A DNA stretch of 64,000 nt. It comes from Paraburkholderia acidicola (GTDB lineage Bacteria > Pseudomonadota > Gammaproteobacteria > Burkholderiales > Burkholderiaceae). The notes beneath the pieces are model-generated. The model was not told the DNA's origin. It ran no database searches and saw only the letters and a program-made list of their open reading frames with translations. Shown here one piece after another: positions 27,889-37,500 of this stretch (positions are counted from its first letter, which is position 1; every line of letters begins with the position of its first letter). Where the stretch lies: the NCBI RefSeq assembly GCF_002362315.1, contig NZ_MTZV01000006.1, forward strand, positions 868,001-932,000, in the 5' to 3' direction. Both the position numbers and the translations under genes were made by a program.

Positions 27889-29313
27889 ATGTTCTCGACA
27901 GTCTACTTTGCAGCTTCCTCGGTCCTCGCCTGCGACGGCGTTCCTGCCGCGCTCGCGGCCCGCGTCCTCGATGGCCAGCTCAATGAAGCCGTCCACCTGG
28001 CCGCGAGCCTCGCCGACAGCGATCACGCGCACGACGAATACACAGCCCTGCAGATCCACGCCGACCTCGAACTCGCCCTCGGACGCCACGAGGAAGCCGA
28101 GGAGACCTATCGCAAGACGCAAAAGGCCGTGCGCCACTCGCGCGACGCCATGCGCGTCGTCTCGGTGCGCAACGCGGGCTGGCAAGCGTGCTTCCGCAAC
28201 CAGTTTCACGTCGCGCTGACCTGCTTCCGCCGCGTCGCCGAAGAACGCTGCGCGACGGCCGCACAGCAGCTCGACAGCCTCATCGGTGCGACGCTCGTGC
28301 TGTTTCATCTGGGTTGTGTGCAGGCCGCCTGCGACCGGCTCGCTGAGCTTGCCCCGCTCGCCGCCGCACATCCGGACACGCGCTGGACCTACCTCGTCGA
28401 GATGCTGCGCCGCGACCTGCTTGCCCAGCACGAACTGCACGACGCCGAGCCGCTTGGCGACCACATCTACTGGCGCTCGGTGGTCACCGGTTCGCAAACC
28501 GCGCTCGGTGCGCCCGCCGTGCTCGCTGCTGGCCTCTCGATGCCGTTGCTCGACGAGCGCCTCGCTTATCTGGGGCATCTGAAGTCTTTTGCTGCCGGCC
28601 ATACGCAAGAACGTTCGGCACTGAAGACGTATGCCAGCTGGAGCCGCAAGGCCGGTCTCGCCGACTACCATCGCAGCCTGTGCCTCGAGATGGCGCTCGG
28701 CGCGATCGCCGCCCATGCGACCGCAGTGGCTGAAGAACTGCTCGAACAATCCGGCGCCGCCGCGCTGCACGGCAGCCAGAACGCGCGCTGGTACCTCGAC
28801 TATCTGTATTGCCGCGCCAAGATCATGCAGCAACAGATGCGCACCCAGGAGTTCGCGACCCTCTACGGCCGTTATGCGCTCGCCTCGATCCAGCACGTGC
28901 GCGCCGACAGCGTATCGTTGCCCGCCGCCGCACCGGAAGCCGCGCAGTCGCGCAGCACGCCGCGCGCCGATGACGTCAGTGCGCGTCTGCCCGCGAAGTA
29001 TCGCCGCGCGTATCGCTACCTGATGGATCACCTCGATCAGAAGGACCTGTCGGTTCGTGAAGTCGCGTCGCAGATCGGTGTCACCGAGCGCGCGATGCAA
29101 GGCGCCTTCCGCAAGCATCTGGGTCTTTCGCCGAGCGAGTTGATCCGCCGTCAACGCATGGAGCGCATTCGCGACGAACTGCTCGACGACGATGCACCGG
29201 TCGCACGCGTACTCGATGTCGCGAAGAAGTGGGGCGTGCAGCATCGTTCGACGCTCATCAACGGCTATCGCAGCGTGTTTAACGAAGCCCCTTCGCAAAC
29301 CATGGGCCGCTGA
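27889..29313 (+). CDS. hrpB: AraC-family Hrp master regulator (HrpB/HrpX type)
   Basis: 474 residues, almost the length of Ralstonia HrpB (477) and Xanthomonas HrpX (476). The N-terminal ~340 residues are Ala/Leu-rich and helical, resembling tetratricopeptide-type repeats; the C-terminal ~100 residues are an AraC double helix-turn-helix (VREVASQIGVTERAMQGAF, LGLSPSELIRRQRMERIRDE). AGGAG lies upstream of ATG 27889. The hrpII-type promoters in this window are the expected targets. Its own leader is duplicated in front of the 1444-residue gene, suggesting both respond to the same upstream activator. Confidence 0.92.
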   Translation: MFSTVYFAASSVLACDGVPAALAARVLDGQLNEAVHLAASLADSDHAHDEYTALQIHADLELALGRHEEAEETYRKTQKAVRHSRDAMRVVSVRNAGWQACFRNQFHVALTCFRRVAEERCATAAQQLDSLIGATLVLFHLGCVQAACDRLAELAPLAAAHPDTRWTYLVEMLRRDLLAQHELHDAEPLGDHIYWRSVVTGSQTALGAPAVLAAGLSMPLLDERLAYLGHLKSFAAGHTQERSALKTYASWSRKAGLADYHRSLCLEMALGAIAAHATAVAEELLEQSGAAALHGSQNARWYLDYLYCRAKIMQQQMRTQEFATLYGRYALASIQHVRADSVSLPAAAPEAAQSRSTPRADDVSARLPAKYRRAYRYLMDHLDQKDLSVREVASQIGVTERAMQGAFRKHLGLSPSELIRRQRMERIRDELLDDDAPVARVLDVAKKWGVQHRSTLINGYRSVFNEAPSQTMGR

Positions 29314-29352
29314 TCGTTCGCTACCCGTCCTCTTTGCTTCGGGCACGACATC

Positions 29353-29847
29353 ATGCAGATCTCACACCGCATCATTTATTCGCTGGCGGGGCTGGTCTCA
29401 TTCGGCCTCTGTCCGTTCGCTGTGCAGGCACAGGCTCAAGCGCAGGTGCAAACACAGACCGACTGTTTTACCGCTGCGGCGCAATACCAGCACGTCAGTC
29501 CGTTGGTGCTGCGCGCGATCGCGTGGCAGGAATCGCACGCCAACGCGCGTGCGATCCACCACAACGCGAACGGTTCGACCGACTACGGAATGATGCAGAT
29601 CAACTCGATCCATTTGCCGGCGCTATCGCGCTACGGCATCTCGGTGAACGACCTGATCGTGCCGTGCAAGAACGTCTTTATCGCCGCCTGGTATCTGCAC
29701 CGTATGACCGCCAAGTACGGCAACACGTGGACCGCGATCGGTGCGTACCACTCGGAAACACCGGCCGAACGCGACCGTTACGCGCATTCGATCGAAATGC
29801 TCGTCACGCGTTTCCTGCGGGTCGAGCCGAACGACGATCCGTCGTAG
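29353..29847 (+). CDS. hpaH: Lytic transglycosylase, HpaH/IpgF type
   Basis: 164 residues. Signal peptide of about 26 residues ends near AVQA. The SLT domain has catalytic Glu60 in AIAWQESHANA, then the GSTDYGMMQINS motif and the later AIGAYHSE motif. It should act in the periplasm, cutting peptidoglycan to let the secretion channel through. It follows hrpB by 39 bp and may be cotranscribed with it. A second, different peptidoglycan hydrolase, fused to a harpin-like region, lies at 32804. Confidence 0.88.
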   Translation: MQISHRIIYSLAGLVSFGLCPFAVQAQAQAQVQTQTDCFTAAAQYQHVSPLVLRAIAWQESHANARAIHHNANGSTDYGMMQINSIHLPALSRYGISVNDLIVPCKNVFIAAWYLHRMTAKYGNTWTAIGAYHSETPAERDRYAHSIEMLVTRFLRVEPNDDPS

Positions 29848-29877
29848 ATGCGAGCCCCGGCAACATGACGAAACCCC

Positions 29878-29939
29878 TTCGCTCCGCAGTCGTTTCGTTC
29901 GCATCGGGTGAATCGGACCGTCAGCAGATGCGACACACT
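29878..29939 (+). promoter_or_regulatory. hrpII/PIP-box promoter (perfect)
   Basis: TTCGC at 29878 and TTCGC at 29898 (N16 between TTCG words), followed after 32 bases by CACACT at 29934-29939 as YANNNT -10. It places the transcript start after about 29945 and so rules out a start codon at GTG 29908 for the next gene. Confidence 0.85.
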
Positions 29940-30045
29940 AATCCTGTCGGCCTTACTGACAGCACGGGCCGAGGAAGACGCGGCTGAACGGATGGAGCGA
30001 GATGTCACGGTCTTTATATGCAACTCCCACACAGGTGACGAAATC

Positions 30046-30561
30046 GTGAATGACACAGGATGCAGGGACGACGTGGCGGGCGGCCTCACCAAGGTGCTGT
30101 GGACCGCGTCGCAACTCGATGATCTATCCGACTTCGAAGATCTGCTCGACGCGATCCGCGTGCTGCGACCGCGCTGGACTGGCGCCGGCACCGTGGTTGC
30201 ATGGCGCCATCTGCGCCGTCAGTCCTGGATCGACGCGTTGCGCGTGCTCGAAGACGACGATCAGGACGCGAAGCGCACGGCACTGCATGCGGCGCTGATG
30301 GCGGTGTGCCTGTTCGGGATGCAGGACCCGCTGTGGCAGAGCTATGCGCGCACGGCGGCGGAGCAGCGCGAACATCGCGAAGCGGCGAGTATCGGTAGCA
30401 AGTTGCTGGAGCGGGCTGCGAAGATGAGTGGTGGCGGCATGCATGCGGCGGAATCTGCGGCTGCGGAGCCGGTGGCAGCTGAGCCTGCGACCGCGTCGGC
30501 ACGGCCGGCGACGTCGGCGGAGTCGATGATGCTCATGCAGGCGAGCTGGATGCGGGCTTGA
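30046..30561 (+). CDS. HrpB1/HrpK-family type III secretion protein (paralogue 1)
   Basis: 171 residues from GTG 30046, which has AGGTGA eight bases upstream; ATG 29992 is possible, GTG 29908 lies upstream of the predicted transcript start. The core (VLWTASQLDDLSDFEDLLDA, IRVLRPRW, LMAVCLFGMQDPLW) is that of HrpB1/HrpK. The C-terminus has an Ala/Glu/Pro-rich stretch and ends SMMLMQASWMRA. It is one of three family members in the window (others at 38953 and 45304) but the only one with its own hrpII promoter away from the apparatus operons. A role as accessory or chaperone-like secretion protein is likely; the exact function of the family is unclear. Confidence 0.82.
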   Translation: MNDTGCRDDVAGGLTKVLWTASQLDDLSDFEDLLDAIRVLRPRWTGAGTVVAWRHLRRQSWIDALRVLEDDDQDAKRTALHAALMAVCLFGMQDPLWQSYARTAAEQREHREAASIGSKLLERAAKMSGGGMHAAESAAAEPVAAEPATASARPATSAESMMLMQASWMRA

Positions 30562-30586
30562 GGTCGCGATCGATCCGGCGGCATGC

Positions 30587-30647
30587 TTCGCAAAACAGAC
30601 TGGGGATTCGCATCTGTGCCGAACCGCTCCGTGTATTGACGTAGAGT
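30587..30647 (+). promoter_or_regulatory. hrpII/PIP-box promoter (perfect)
   Basis: TTCGC at 30587 and TTCGC at 30607, N16 between TTCG words; TAGAGT at 30642-30647 follows after 31 bases as the -10 element. It drives the 218-residue gene at 30733. Confidence 0.85.
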
Positions 30648-30732
30648 TTTTCATATAGAGGCAGTCCGGTACGTTCCGAAGACGTGCCTTACTTTTCCAG
30701 GGCGATTTTTCGCCGTCTTTGGGAGATTCACT

Positions 30733-31389
30733 ATGGCTAACCCACTTGCTGTCACAAGTATTGTTCAGACCGGCGTCGACGTAGCCAAGACCGGGCTTGA
30801 CGTAGCCAAGGATCTCCTTGGAAAAGCCAAGAGTCAAAAACCGTCTCCAGCCGATGCTGCCTCACCTCAGTCGCGTTCCCGCGAGGAAGGCACATTCGGA
30901 GGGTTGTCAAACATGATGGTCAAACCGGGCGGTTTGGGCCAAAACCTCAAGATGCGACTGGGGGCGTTGCCGAAGCTGGATACCAGTGCTGCAACACTGG
31001 CCCGAGGAGACAGTCCCGGCTCGTCGGCAGGTAGTAAGTCGGAGAGTGTATTCAGTCGCTTTGGCAGTGCGGCATCGAGCGCAATGACCGCGATGAGCCC
31101 AGTGGTTGCCGGGGCAGAGGGTCTCGCTGGCACGGTAGCGGGCGCAGCTGGCGCTGTATCCCAACATACCAACTCGACTTCGACGCTAGGTCAAGGAGGC
31201 AGATTGGCAGAATCGGTGATGAATAACAACGGCACTGCTGGCATAGCGCAACTGGGTGCGGACAGTGGCATGAGCACGGCCTGGAAAATGGCGAAGATCG
31301 AGAACGATCGGCAAACGAATGACATGCTGATAAACCAGTCGAAAGAAGAGACGAAGAGTATTGCCGATGCCGCACGGCCCGCTACATGA
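30733..31389 (+). CDS. Putative type III secreted protein with a Hrp-pilin-like C-terminus (218 aa)
   Basis: Family not recognised. GGGAG lies upstream of ATG 30733. Composition is Gly/Ala/Ser-rich with a repeated N-terminal phrase (GVDVAKTGLDVAK). The middle (about 115-145) is a small-residue hydrophobic stretch, and the last ~35 residues (WKMAKIENDRQTNDMLINQS, then SIADAARPAT) resemble by eye the end of the Hrp pilin candidate at 55016 (KMANENNAM, MQIN, NVADAAKGQ). Under a perfect hrpII promoter. It may be an alternative pilus/needle-tip subunit or translocon part; this is inference. Confidence 0.65.
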   Translation: MANPLAVTSIVQTGVDVAKTGLDVAKDLLGKAKSQKPSPADAASPQSRSREEGTFGGLSNMMVKPGGLGQNLKMRLGALPKLDTSAATLARGDSPGSSAGSKSESVFSRFGSAASSAMTAMSPVVAGAEGLAGTVAGAAGAVSQHTNSTSTLGQGGRLAESVMNNNGTAGIAQLGADSGMSTAWKMAKIENDRQTNDMLINQSKEETKSIADAARPAT

Positions 31390-31807
31390 TGCGCAGACCG
31401 CACCGATGAAGTGATAGATAGTGGTCGGTACGAAGCGGGGCCCGACATGCGATGCATCAACGCAACGGGCACCGCCACTCCCCTTTCCTCCATCGTTGCC
31501 TGGATTCTCCGTTGGCGTGAGCCCTATCGCATTGACGCGAGAAGTGAAGCCCAAGCTCACGCTGCCGCTCCTTGCCATCGCAAAGCAGTACCCGAACCGG
31601 CATGTCACACGCACGTCGTCCCGGTTCGCGGTTACCGACAGAACTTCCGATCACCCCTCCCCAAACACGCAGACAATCGTACGCTTGCAAGTACGTGTAC
31701 ATTGACCACGCGGAAAAGCTGGAATCCTCCGTAATCGTTACTCGACGATTCGACATATCCACGGATACATTCCTTGTCTCGGTGCTATTTTTCCATCAGG
31801 ACCCACC
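31390..31807. other. 418-bp intergenic region before the formyltransferase
   Basis: No convincing gene; short frames here (for example 31572-32039) overlap the formyltransferase in another frame. It contains the imperfect hrpII promoter at 31625. GC content is lower than in the neighbouring coding DNA. Confidence 0.5.
31625..31685 (+). promoter_or_regulatory. Imperfect hrpII promoter
   Basis: TTCG at 31625, N16, TTCC at 31645 (one mismatch), then 31 bases and TACGCT at 31680-31685 as YANNNT. The next start codon is at 31808, about 115 bp downstream of the -10. The same TTCC variant occurs in the box at 32673. Confidence 0.5.
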
Positions 31808-32662
31808 ATGCGTTTCGCTTACGCCGGCTTCGATCGCTATAACACCGTGTTCGACACCTTCGTACAATCGGGCTGGGAGCCGGTGGCAATGTTCACCATG
31901 CCCGTCGATAACCAGACCGATTTCAACAACGAGACCACCGCGCGCGCGGAGCTTCACCGCGTGCCCATCAAGCTCTCGCGCATCCGCGAAGACGATCTGT
32001 CGATGCTGCGCGCGCTGCGCTGCGACGCGCTCGTTGTAGCAGGCTACAAGTGGAAAATTCCCGACTGGACCCACGACCTCGCACACGCAATCAATTTTCA
32101 TCCATCGCCGTTACCCGAAGGACGCGGTCCGTACCCGCTGCTACAGGCCCTGCTCGAGCAGCGTCCGCAATGGGGCGTGACCTGTCATCGCATCGCGGCG
32201 GAATTCGATACCGGCGACATCCTCGATGCAGAACACTTTCCGATGCCCGCCGACGAATCGCACGAAACGCTGCAACTGAAACTGCGCATGGCCATGCAGC
32301 GACTTGCGGCGCGTGTCGCGATCGACTTCCATCGTCTGTGGGACGAACGCCGGCCGCAGGCGCCCGGCAGCTACTGGCCGCGTCTCGACGACGAACGCCG
32401 CACGCTCGACTTCAATCAACCGGTCGCCGACGTGATGCGTGTCGTACGCGCGTGCGGACTGTTCGAATGCTTCGCGCCGCTGCGCGACACGAAGGTCTCG
32501 GTCAAGCGCGCCGAGGGCTGGACGGAAGCACACCGTTATCAGCCAGGCGAAGTCGTCCACGAGTATCGCCGCTCGATCGTGATCGCGGCACTCGACGGTT
32601 TCATCGCGTTGATCGAATGGAGCCCGCTGCCGCTGGCCATTCGCGCGCAGATGGGGCCTTGA
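31808..32662 (+). CDS. Formyltransferase-family enzyme (Fmt/sugar formyltransferase type)
   Basis: 284 residues. The catalytic set of formyltransferases is present: Asn96 and His98 in INFHPSPLPEGRGPYP and Asp134 in EFDTGDIL, with the same N-H-D spacing as in methionyl-tRNA formyltransferase. A C-terminal domain of about 80 residues follows. It should transfer a formyl group from 10-formyltetrahydrofolate to an amine; the acceptor (amino-sugar or other) is unknown. Its position among HrpB-regulated genes and a degenerate hrpII promoter suggest coexpression with the T3SS, unusual for this family. It is unlikely to be the housekeeping fmt gene, which normally sits beside def. Confidence 0.85.
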   Translation: MRFAYAGFDRYNTVFDTFVQSGWEPVAMFTMPVDNQTDFNNETTARAELHRVPIKLSRIREDDLSMLRALRCDALVVAGYKWKIPDWTHDLAHAINFHPSPLPEGRGPYPLLQALLEQRPQWGVTCHRIAAEFDTGDILDAEHFPMPADESHETLQLKLRMAMQRLAARVAIDFHRLWDERRPQAPGSYWPRLDDERRTLDFNQPVADVMRVVRACGLFECFAPLRDTKVSVKRAEGWTEAHRYQPGEVVHEYRRSIVIAALDGFIALIEWSPLPLAIRAQMGP

Positions 32663-32672
32663 GACGTTCCGC

Positions 32673-32734
32673 TTCGCATCGCTGGACATAATTTCCTGGT
32701 CGACGTCGAACACAAGGCGCGCGAATTCTATATT
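32673..32734 (+). promoter_or_regulatory. Imperfect hrpII promoter
   Basis: TTCG at 32673, N16, TTCC at 32693, then 32 bases and TATATT at 32729-32734 (YANNNT). It lies 70 bp upstream of the harpin-lysozyme gene. Confidence 0.6.
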
Positions 32735-32803
32735 GATCGAACGAGCGGCACATCGGGTGCGTGACCGCACGCTTCTCAACGCCGGCCATACACGGAGAAA
32801 GTC

Positions 32804-33814
32804 ATGTCAAGCGCAGCAGTGCAAGGCTACTCGACCAACCCGATGGACTATCTCCACAGCTATAGTTCCGGCTCGTCGGATATCACGGGTGGATCGGACG
32901 GGATCTATGGACTGAACGGCAACACCTCCGGCAACGGGTTGAACCAGCAGCAAATTCTGCAGATCATCGAAGAACTGCTGCAGATGCTTCAGCAGGTGCT
33001 GCAAAATTCGGACGGAGACGACTCGGGAGGCGGTGCGCCGCCGGTCGGCAGTGGGTCGTCATCGGGCGGCAACAGCAACCCTTTCCCTCAGGACTACAGT
33101 TCTGCTCCGCCAGTGGGTAGCGGAGGCAATGCACCTCCGTTGGCTAGCAGCCAACCGCCCGCAACGAACGGCGCGCCTCCGGTAACTACCAACGCGCCGC
33201 CGGTAAACAACGGTGGCGGCAACAACGGCGCCCCTCCTGCTGGCAACAGCACGCAAACAACGAACAACCCACCGCCGCCGGCCAGCAACGGCTCAAGCTC
33301 GAACTCCGGTCCAACGATGTTCGGCCTCAGCACGGCTCCGCAGACCACGGCCCTCTCGCAGTCGCAGGGCCAACAGGTCGCGAATCAGTACGTCAACAAC
33401 CTGATGAGCGACTTCGGTCTGACGAAGCCACAGGCGCAAGGCATCGTCGCCAACCTGTGGCTCGAAAGCGGCGGGATGAATTCCGGCATCAACCAGGGTG
33501 GTCAGATCGGTGCGCCAACCGGCAACAACGCCGACGACAACGCCAACGGTTACGGCATCGCGCAATGGGGCGGCCCGCGCAAGCAAGGTCTGGAAGCGTA
33601 TGCGAAGCAGAACGGTCTCGACCCATCGAGTGAAGCAGCGAACTATGGCTACCTGAAGCAGGAGCTGCAAACAACGCAATCGGGTGCGATCTCGGCGGTC
33701 AAGGGCACCAGCACTGCGCAAGACGCAACTGCGGCGTTCATGAACACGTTCGAAAAACCCAGCGATCCCCATTTCCAGTCGCGTCTGGACGATCTGGCGC
33801 TGATCCAGGCTTGA
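32804..33814 (+). CDS. Harpin-like protein with C-terminal phage-tail-type lysozyme domain
   Basis: 336 residues. The N-terminal ~190 are Gly/Ser/Asn/Pro/Gln-rich with no cysteine, include a Gln/Leu amphipathic helix (NQQQILQIIEELLQMLQQVL) as in harpins such as Hpa1/PopA, and then a low-complexity linker with repeated APPV. The last ~140 residues match the phage tail lysozyme fold: catalytic Glu221 in NLWLESGGMN, then GYGIAQWGGPRKQGLEAY and YGYLKQELQ. No signal peptide, so export by the T3SS is likely. A secreted protein that could open peptidoglycan on the way out, comparable in concept to HopP1/HrpH-type harpin-transglycosylases, although the catalytic domain type is different. Confidence 0.85.
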   Translation: MSSAAVQGYSTNPMDYLHSYSSGSSDITGGSDGIYGLNGNTSGNGLNQQQILQIIEELLQMLQQVLQNSDGDDSGGGAPPVGSGSSSGGNSNPFPQDYSSAPPVGSGGNAPPLASSQPPATNGAPPVTTNAPPVNNGGGNNGAPPAGNSTQTTNNPPPPASNGSSSNSGPTMFGLSTAPQTTALSQSQGQQVANQYVNNLMSDFGLTKPQAQGIVANLWLESGGMNSGINQGGQIGAPTGNNADDNANGYGIAQWGGPRKQGLEAYAKQNGLDPSSEAANYGYLKQELQTTQSGAISAVKGTSTAQDATAAFMNTFEKPSDPHFQSRLDDLALIQA

Positions 33815-33832
33815 TCCGACCACCCGTACCGG

Positions 33833-34435
33833 ATGCTGATCCGGCGCAACCCGATGCCCGCCGAACACAACAATATGACCGCACCTGAGCGCCCGGATCA
33901 CGAAGCACAATGCGACCTGCTCTGTCACCTCGTCGTCAGGCAGCTCGTCGAGCATGCCGCGAGCCACACGTGGTTACGCACGGTACACGTCGCCGAATCG
34001 ATCCGGCTCTGGCACGGTGCGCATCGCACCCACACGACGCGCCTCGACCAGGTGCGGCTGGCACGCATGGCCGCGACCCTCGCAGCAGTGTTCGAAAAAC
34101 AGCAGACCTACCGGAACGCGGTATTACTCGCGGAACTGTCGTTCGATATCTGGCGCCTGAATTTCCGCTCGCCTCTGCTGCATACGATCCGTGCAGCCTG
34201 CGCGAAGCGTCTCACTCACACCGCGGCGGCCACACGATCCACCGTGGAAGACGGTCTCGAAGCGCATGCACTCACGCTGACCGTGCTGGTTATCCGCAAG
34301 GCACAAGGCAAGAAGAATCCGCACGAGGTGTCGGTGCGTTCGCCCGAATGGCATGCCATCAATCAGGATTTTCTGCGTGATGTGCTGCTCGCGCAGCGCA
34401 GTCCGCTTGATACCGGTGCGGATGGTGCTGCGTAG
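33833..34435 (+). CDS. Unknown protein (200 aa) downstream of the harpin-lysozyme
   Basis: Not recognised. It follows the harpin-lysozyme by 18 bp and is probably cotranscribed. The start is uncertain: ATG 33833, 33854 and 33875 are in frame and none has a clear ribosome site. It appears all-helical, Ala/Leu/Arg/His-rich (RLARMAATLAAVFEKQQTYR, LLAELSFDIWRLNFRSPLLH), with no signal or membrane segment. Size and context would suit a dedicated chaperone or accessory secretion factor, but it is larger than typical T3SS chaperones and not acidic. Confidence 0.6.
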   Translation: MLIRRNPMPAEHNNMTAPERPDHEAQCDLLCHLVVRQLVEHAASHTWLRTVHVAESIRLWHGAHRTHTTRLDQVRLARMAATLAAVFEKQQTYRNAVLLAELSFDIWRLNFRSPLLHTIRAACAKRLTHTAAATRSTVEDGLEAHALTLTVLVIRKAQGKKNPHEVSVRSPEWHAINQDFLRDVLLAQRSPLDTGADGAA

Positions 34436-34450
34436 AGCAACATCGTCCGG

Positions 34451-34550
34451 AAGGTAACAGAGCGTCACAAACACATACGGGTGTCACACGCGGATTAAAA
34501 GATGCACTTACAGGTTCAGCACTTCGCTGCTACCGGCTAGCACGAGCATC
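34451..34550 (+). repeat. Duplicated leader, copy B (upstream of the 1444-aa gene)
   Basis: Ungapped counterpart of 27768-27867. It starts AAGGTAACAGA, keeps the AAAAGATGCACT block and the GTTCAGCACTTCGCTGCTACC-type segment, and ends 20 bp before ATG 34571. Similarity stops at the coding sequence, so the duplication concerns regulatory DNA only. Confidence 0.8.
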
Positions 34551-34570
34551 TCTTCACTACGATCTGCGCC

Positions 34571-37500
34571 ATGTCATCGACTGTTCGTTTCTCTCGCCGC
34601 ACTGCATCCGACGATGCGATCGAACTGCGTGACATGCGCCCACCGGTCGCGCAACCTGACGGTGTTGCCGCGAACAGCGAAAGTACCCCTACACCGCCGG
34701 TCGAAGCGAAACAGAACACGCTGATCGATGGTCTCAAGTCAGCCGGGGAATTCATGCGACCGGCGCCCGGCAAGCTCAAGGCACTACGCGCGAACTTTCG
34801 GGGACGCCCGATGACGGTGGGCAGCCGGATACTGGGAGCCGGCAAAAGCCGTTCAAACGACACGCCGAACTCCGTGTTACTGGCAACACCGTCTTTGGAG
34901 CCGGGCATCGGTCCCGTTCCCGATGCCGATGTGTTGACGCAAGCACACGATCTCGCCCAGCGAGTCGACGCGATACTCGATACGACCCTGCTGGAATTGC
35001 CTGAAACGAACAAGCGGCCACAGCGATCGCTCGGGATGCGCACCCTCGCTGCAATTCCAGGTCTTGGGCGCTCCATCAAGCCCAAAAACGCGCGTGAGCT
35101 GATGGCCAGCGATCCCGCGTACAAGACGACATCCGGGGACGCAAAGCAAAGCAAAGGCGATCAAAGTAACGACGCAGCGCAGACACGGGCCCGCCAGGTC
35201 CACATGCTCGAGCAACTCAACGCGCACCACGCCGCCTACGAGCAGTCGATCGAAAACCTGCGAGATGCGCAGAGCAGGCTGGAAAACGCCAGACAACAGG
35301 CATCCGGACCGGCAACCTCGAGCGCGACAGCGGACCTCGTGAAAACGGGCGAACAATCGCTCATGGAAGCACGCGACAAGCTCGCGCGTGCCGCGGCAGA
35401 CCTTCGGGCAAGTTCATCCGTCGCCTCGTTGCTCGAGATCGGCGCACAGGTTCTCTCGATGGATCTCGTCAATCAGAAGGTCAAGTTCGTCGACACACAG
35501 ATCACCCATTTACGCAGCGAGTTAGGTAACCACGATGAACATGTCACGAGGATCGTCGGCGAACTGACGAGACTCAAAACACAGATCGTCAGCAAGCGTG
35601 AATCGAGTCTGCAAGACCTTGCCAATGCGCAAAAACTGCATGACGAAACGGTTACGCTCGTGGAAGAACTGGAGCAACTGGAGAATCAACTCAGTGAAGT
35701 TCAGGCCGGGCTACGGCTCACGCCCGAATCGACAGCGCAGGCCGCGCGAGCCACGCAGGAACGAATCGTTCGAGGCACATTGAAAGACTCTACAGGTCGA
35801 GTCCTCAAAGCTCGACAGGAAGAAGCCCATGACGCGCAGCGGGCACTGACCGAGTTCGTCCCTTACCTGGACGAAGAAATCGGCCGCATGAGCCCATTGC
35901 AAAGCCGACTCGACGCGGCCAGCCGCAGACTCGATAGACCCGCGGAAGCTGTCGGCGACAAGCAGAGAACCACCCAGGCGCAACTGGATGAGAGTCGGCA
36001 CCTCGAGAGCCAGCTAAATTTACTCGGCACGACCGCTATCGCATCGACCGCACCAGGATTCGATTCCATCGAGCTTGCTGGCGCTGACGGTCAAGCTTTC
36101 GTCGCCCGACTTCGGAAACTCGCCGACGACCTGCCGCCCGACGATACCGAGGCCGAGCGAGCGTTGCCTCGTGCCGCGGCGATGGAAATGATTTCCCGCG
36201 GGCTCGCCGTCACGACGAACGGCAATCTGCAGGATGCCGGCCAACTCCTCGATGATTTGACCGCGCATCCGCTCAATCACTGGATCGAACCTCCGGATAC
36301 CGACAACCCCTCAATCGGGTACACCGCCCCGAGCGTCCAGATGGAACGCCTGCTGGAGCTCATGACACACATCCCTCGCGGCACCGAGGTACTCGATCTC
36401 GTAGCGACCGCGCCTTCGACCGATCGACTCGAGCGAGCGCAGATGGATGCCGTGCAAGCTTACTGGATGGCCCATCGAGCTCAAAAGGACGAGTCCGACG
36501 ACGTCAAGGCGTGGTTGGGCAAAGCGATGCATGTCGCAGCGCACGTGGTACGCAATCGCAAAGAGGAACCGGTGTTCGATCTGGCTGGGCTTCCGCTCAG
36601 GGAGAAAGCAGCGTTCAACGCGGTCCGCAACGGCTTCCTGTCGAACGCAAAGGGATCGGATTACGATCTCAACAACCGGAATCTGCTGAATACAACCGAC
36701 TCGTTCCAGTATCTCGAGGACACGCGTCCCGCTCACCTGCGCTGGTTGCCGAACACGGCGCATCCTGCGGACCAGGCTTCGCCATTCAATCGGAAAGCGC
36801 TGAGATTTGGCCAGAAGCAAATGGAAGCGCAGGGCATGCAGACGACCAAAACAGTGGCCGAAGCCAGTGTCATAAGCGCGTTCGAACAACTCGGCAAAGA
36901 CGCCCGAGGCCGTTTTCGCGAACTGTCGGCACAACGCAACGGCGCTCCGGCACGTGCCGCTCAACCTTCCGGCGCTCATGCAGAACCTGGAGCAGAACGT
37001 GAAGCGGACCGCCTGCTCAGCGCCACAATCATCGCGTTGAGCGACTACGTAGGCAATGAGAAGCGCAGCCCGACAATAGTGAGTCGCCTCGCTACGCCGA
37101 TCAGCCCGCCGAGTTTCAGGCACACGAAACGCATCTACGATGCCCACCTCGGCGCAGACGAAAAAACCCGGATACGCCGGGCCGTTCACGCGCTGCTGGT
37201 TCCGCCCAGGCCGACATCCGGCCCGCGCAAATTGACCAAACCGAATCCGTACCACGTCGCCACCTTGCCACCGGCGCTCGAACAGCTCTTCGAGAATGAG
37301 CGTGTGTCGGTCATCGATGTGCTGAAAACGCTGGAACAAACGCTAGGATCGAGTCCCGCTGCGACCCAGGCGGCGATGGCCTCGTCTATCGCGGCACTCC
37401 AGGAGGACTTTGCCGCAAGCCCCGACAGCAGCCCCAAAATAGACAAAGAAGTTCGCCTCGCGAAAATGCGTGTCGGTTCCAGAGATGACTTCAGGGAGTA

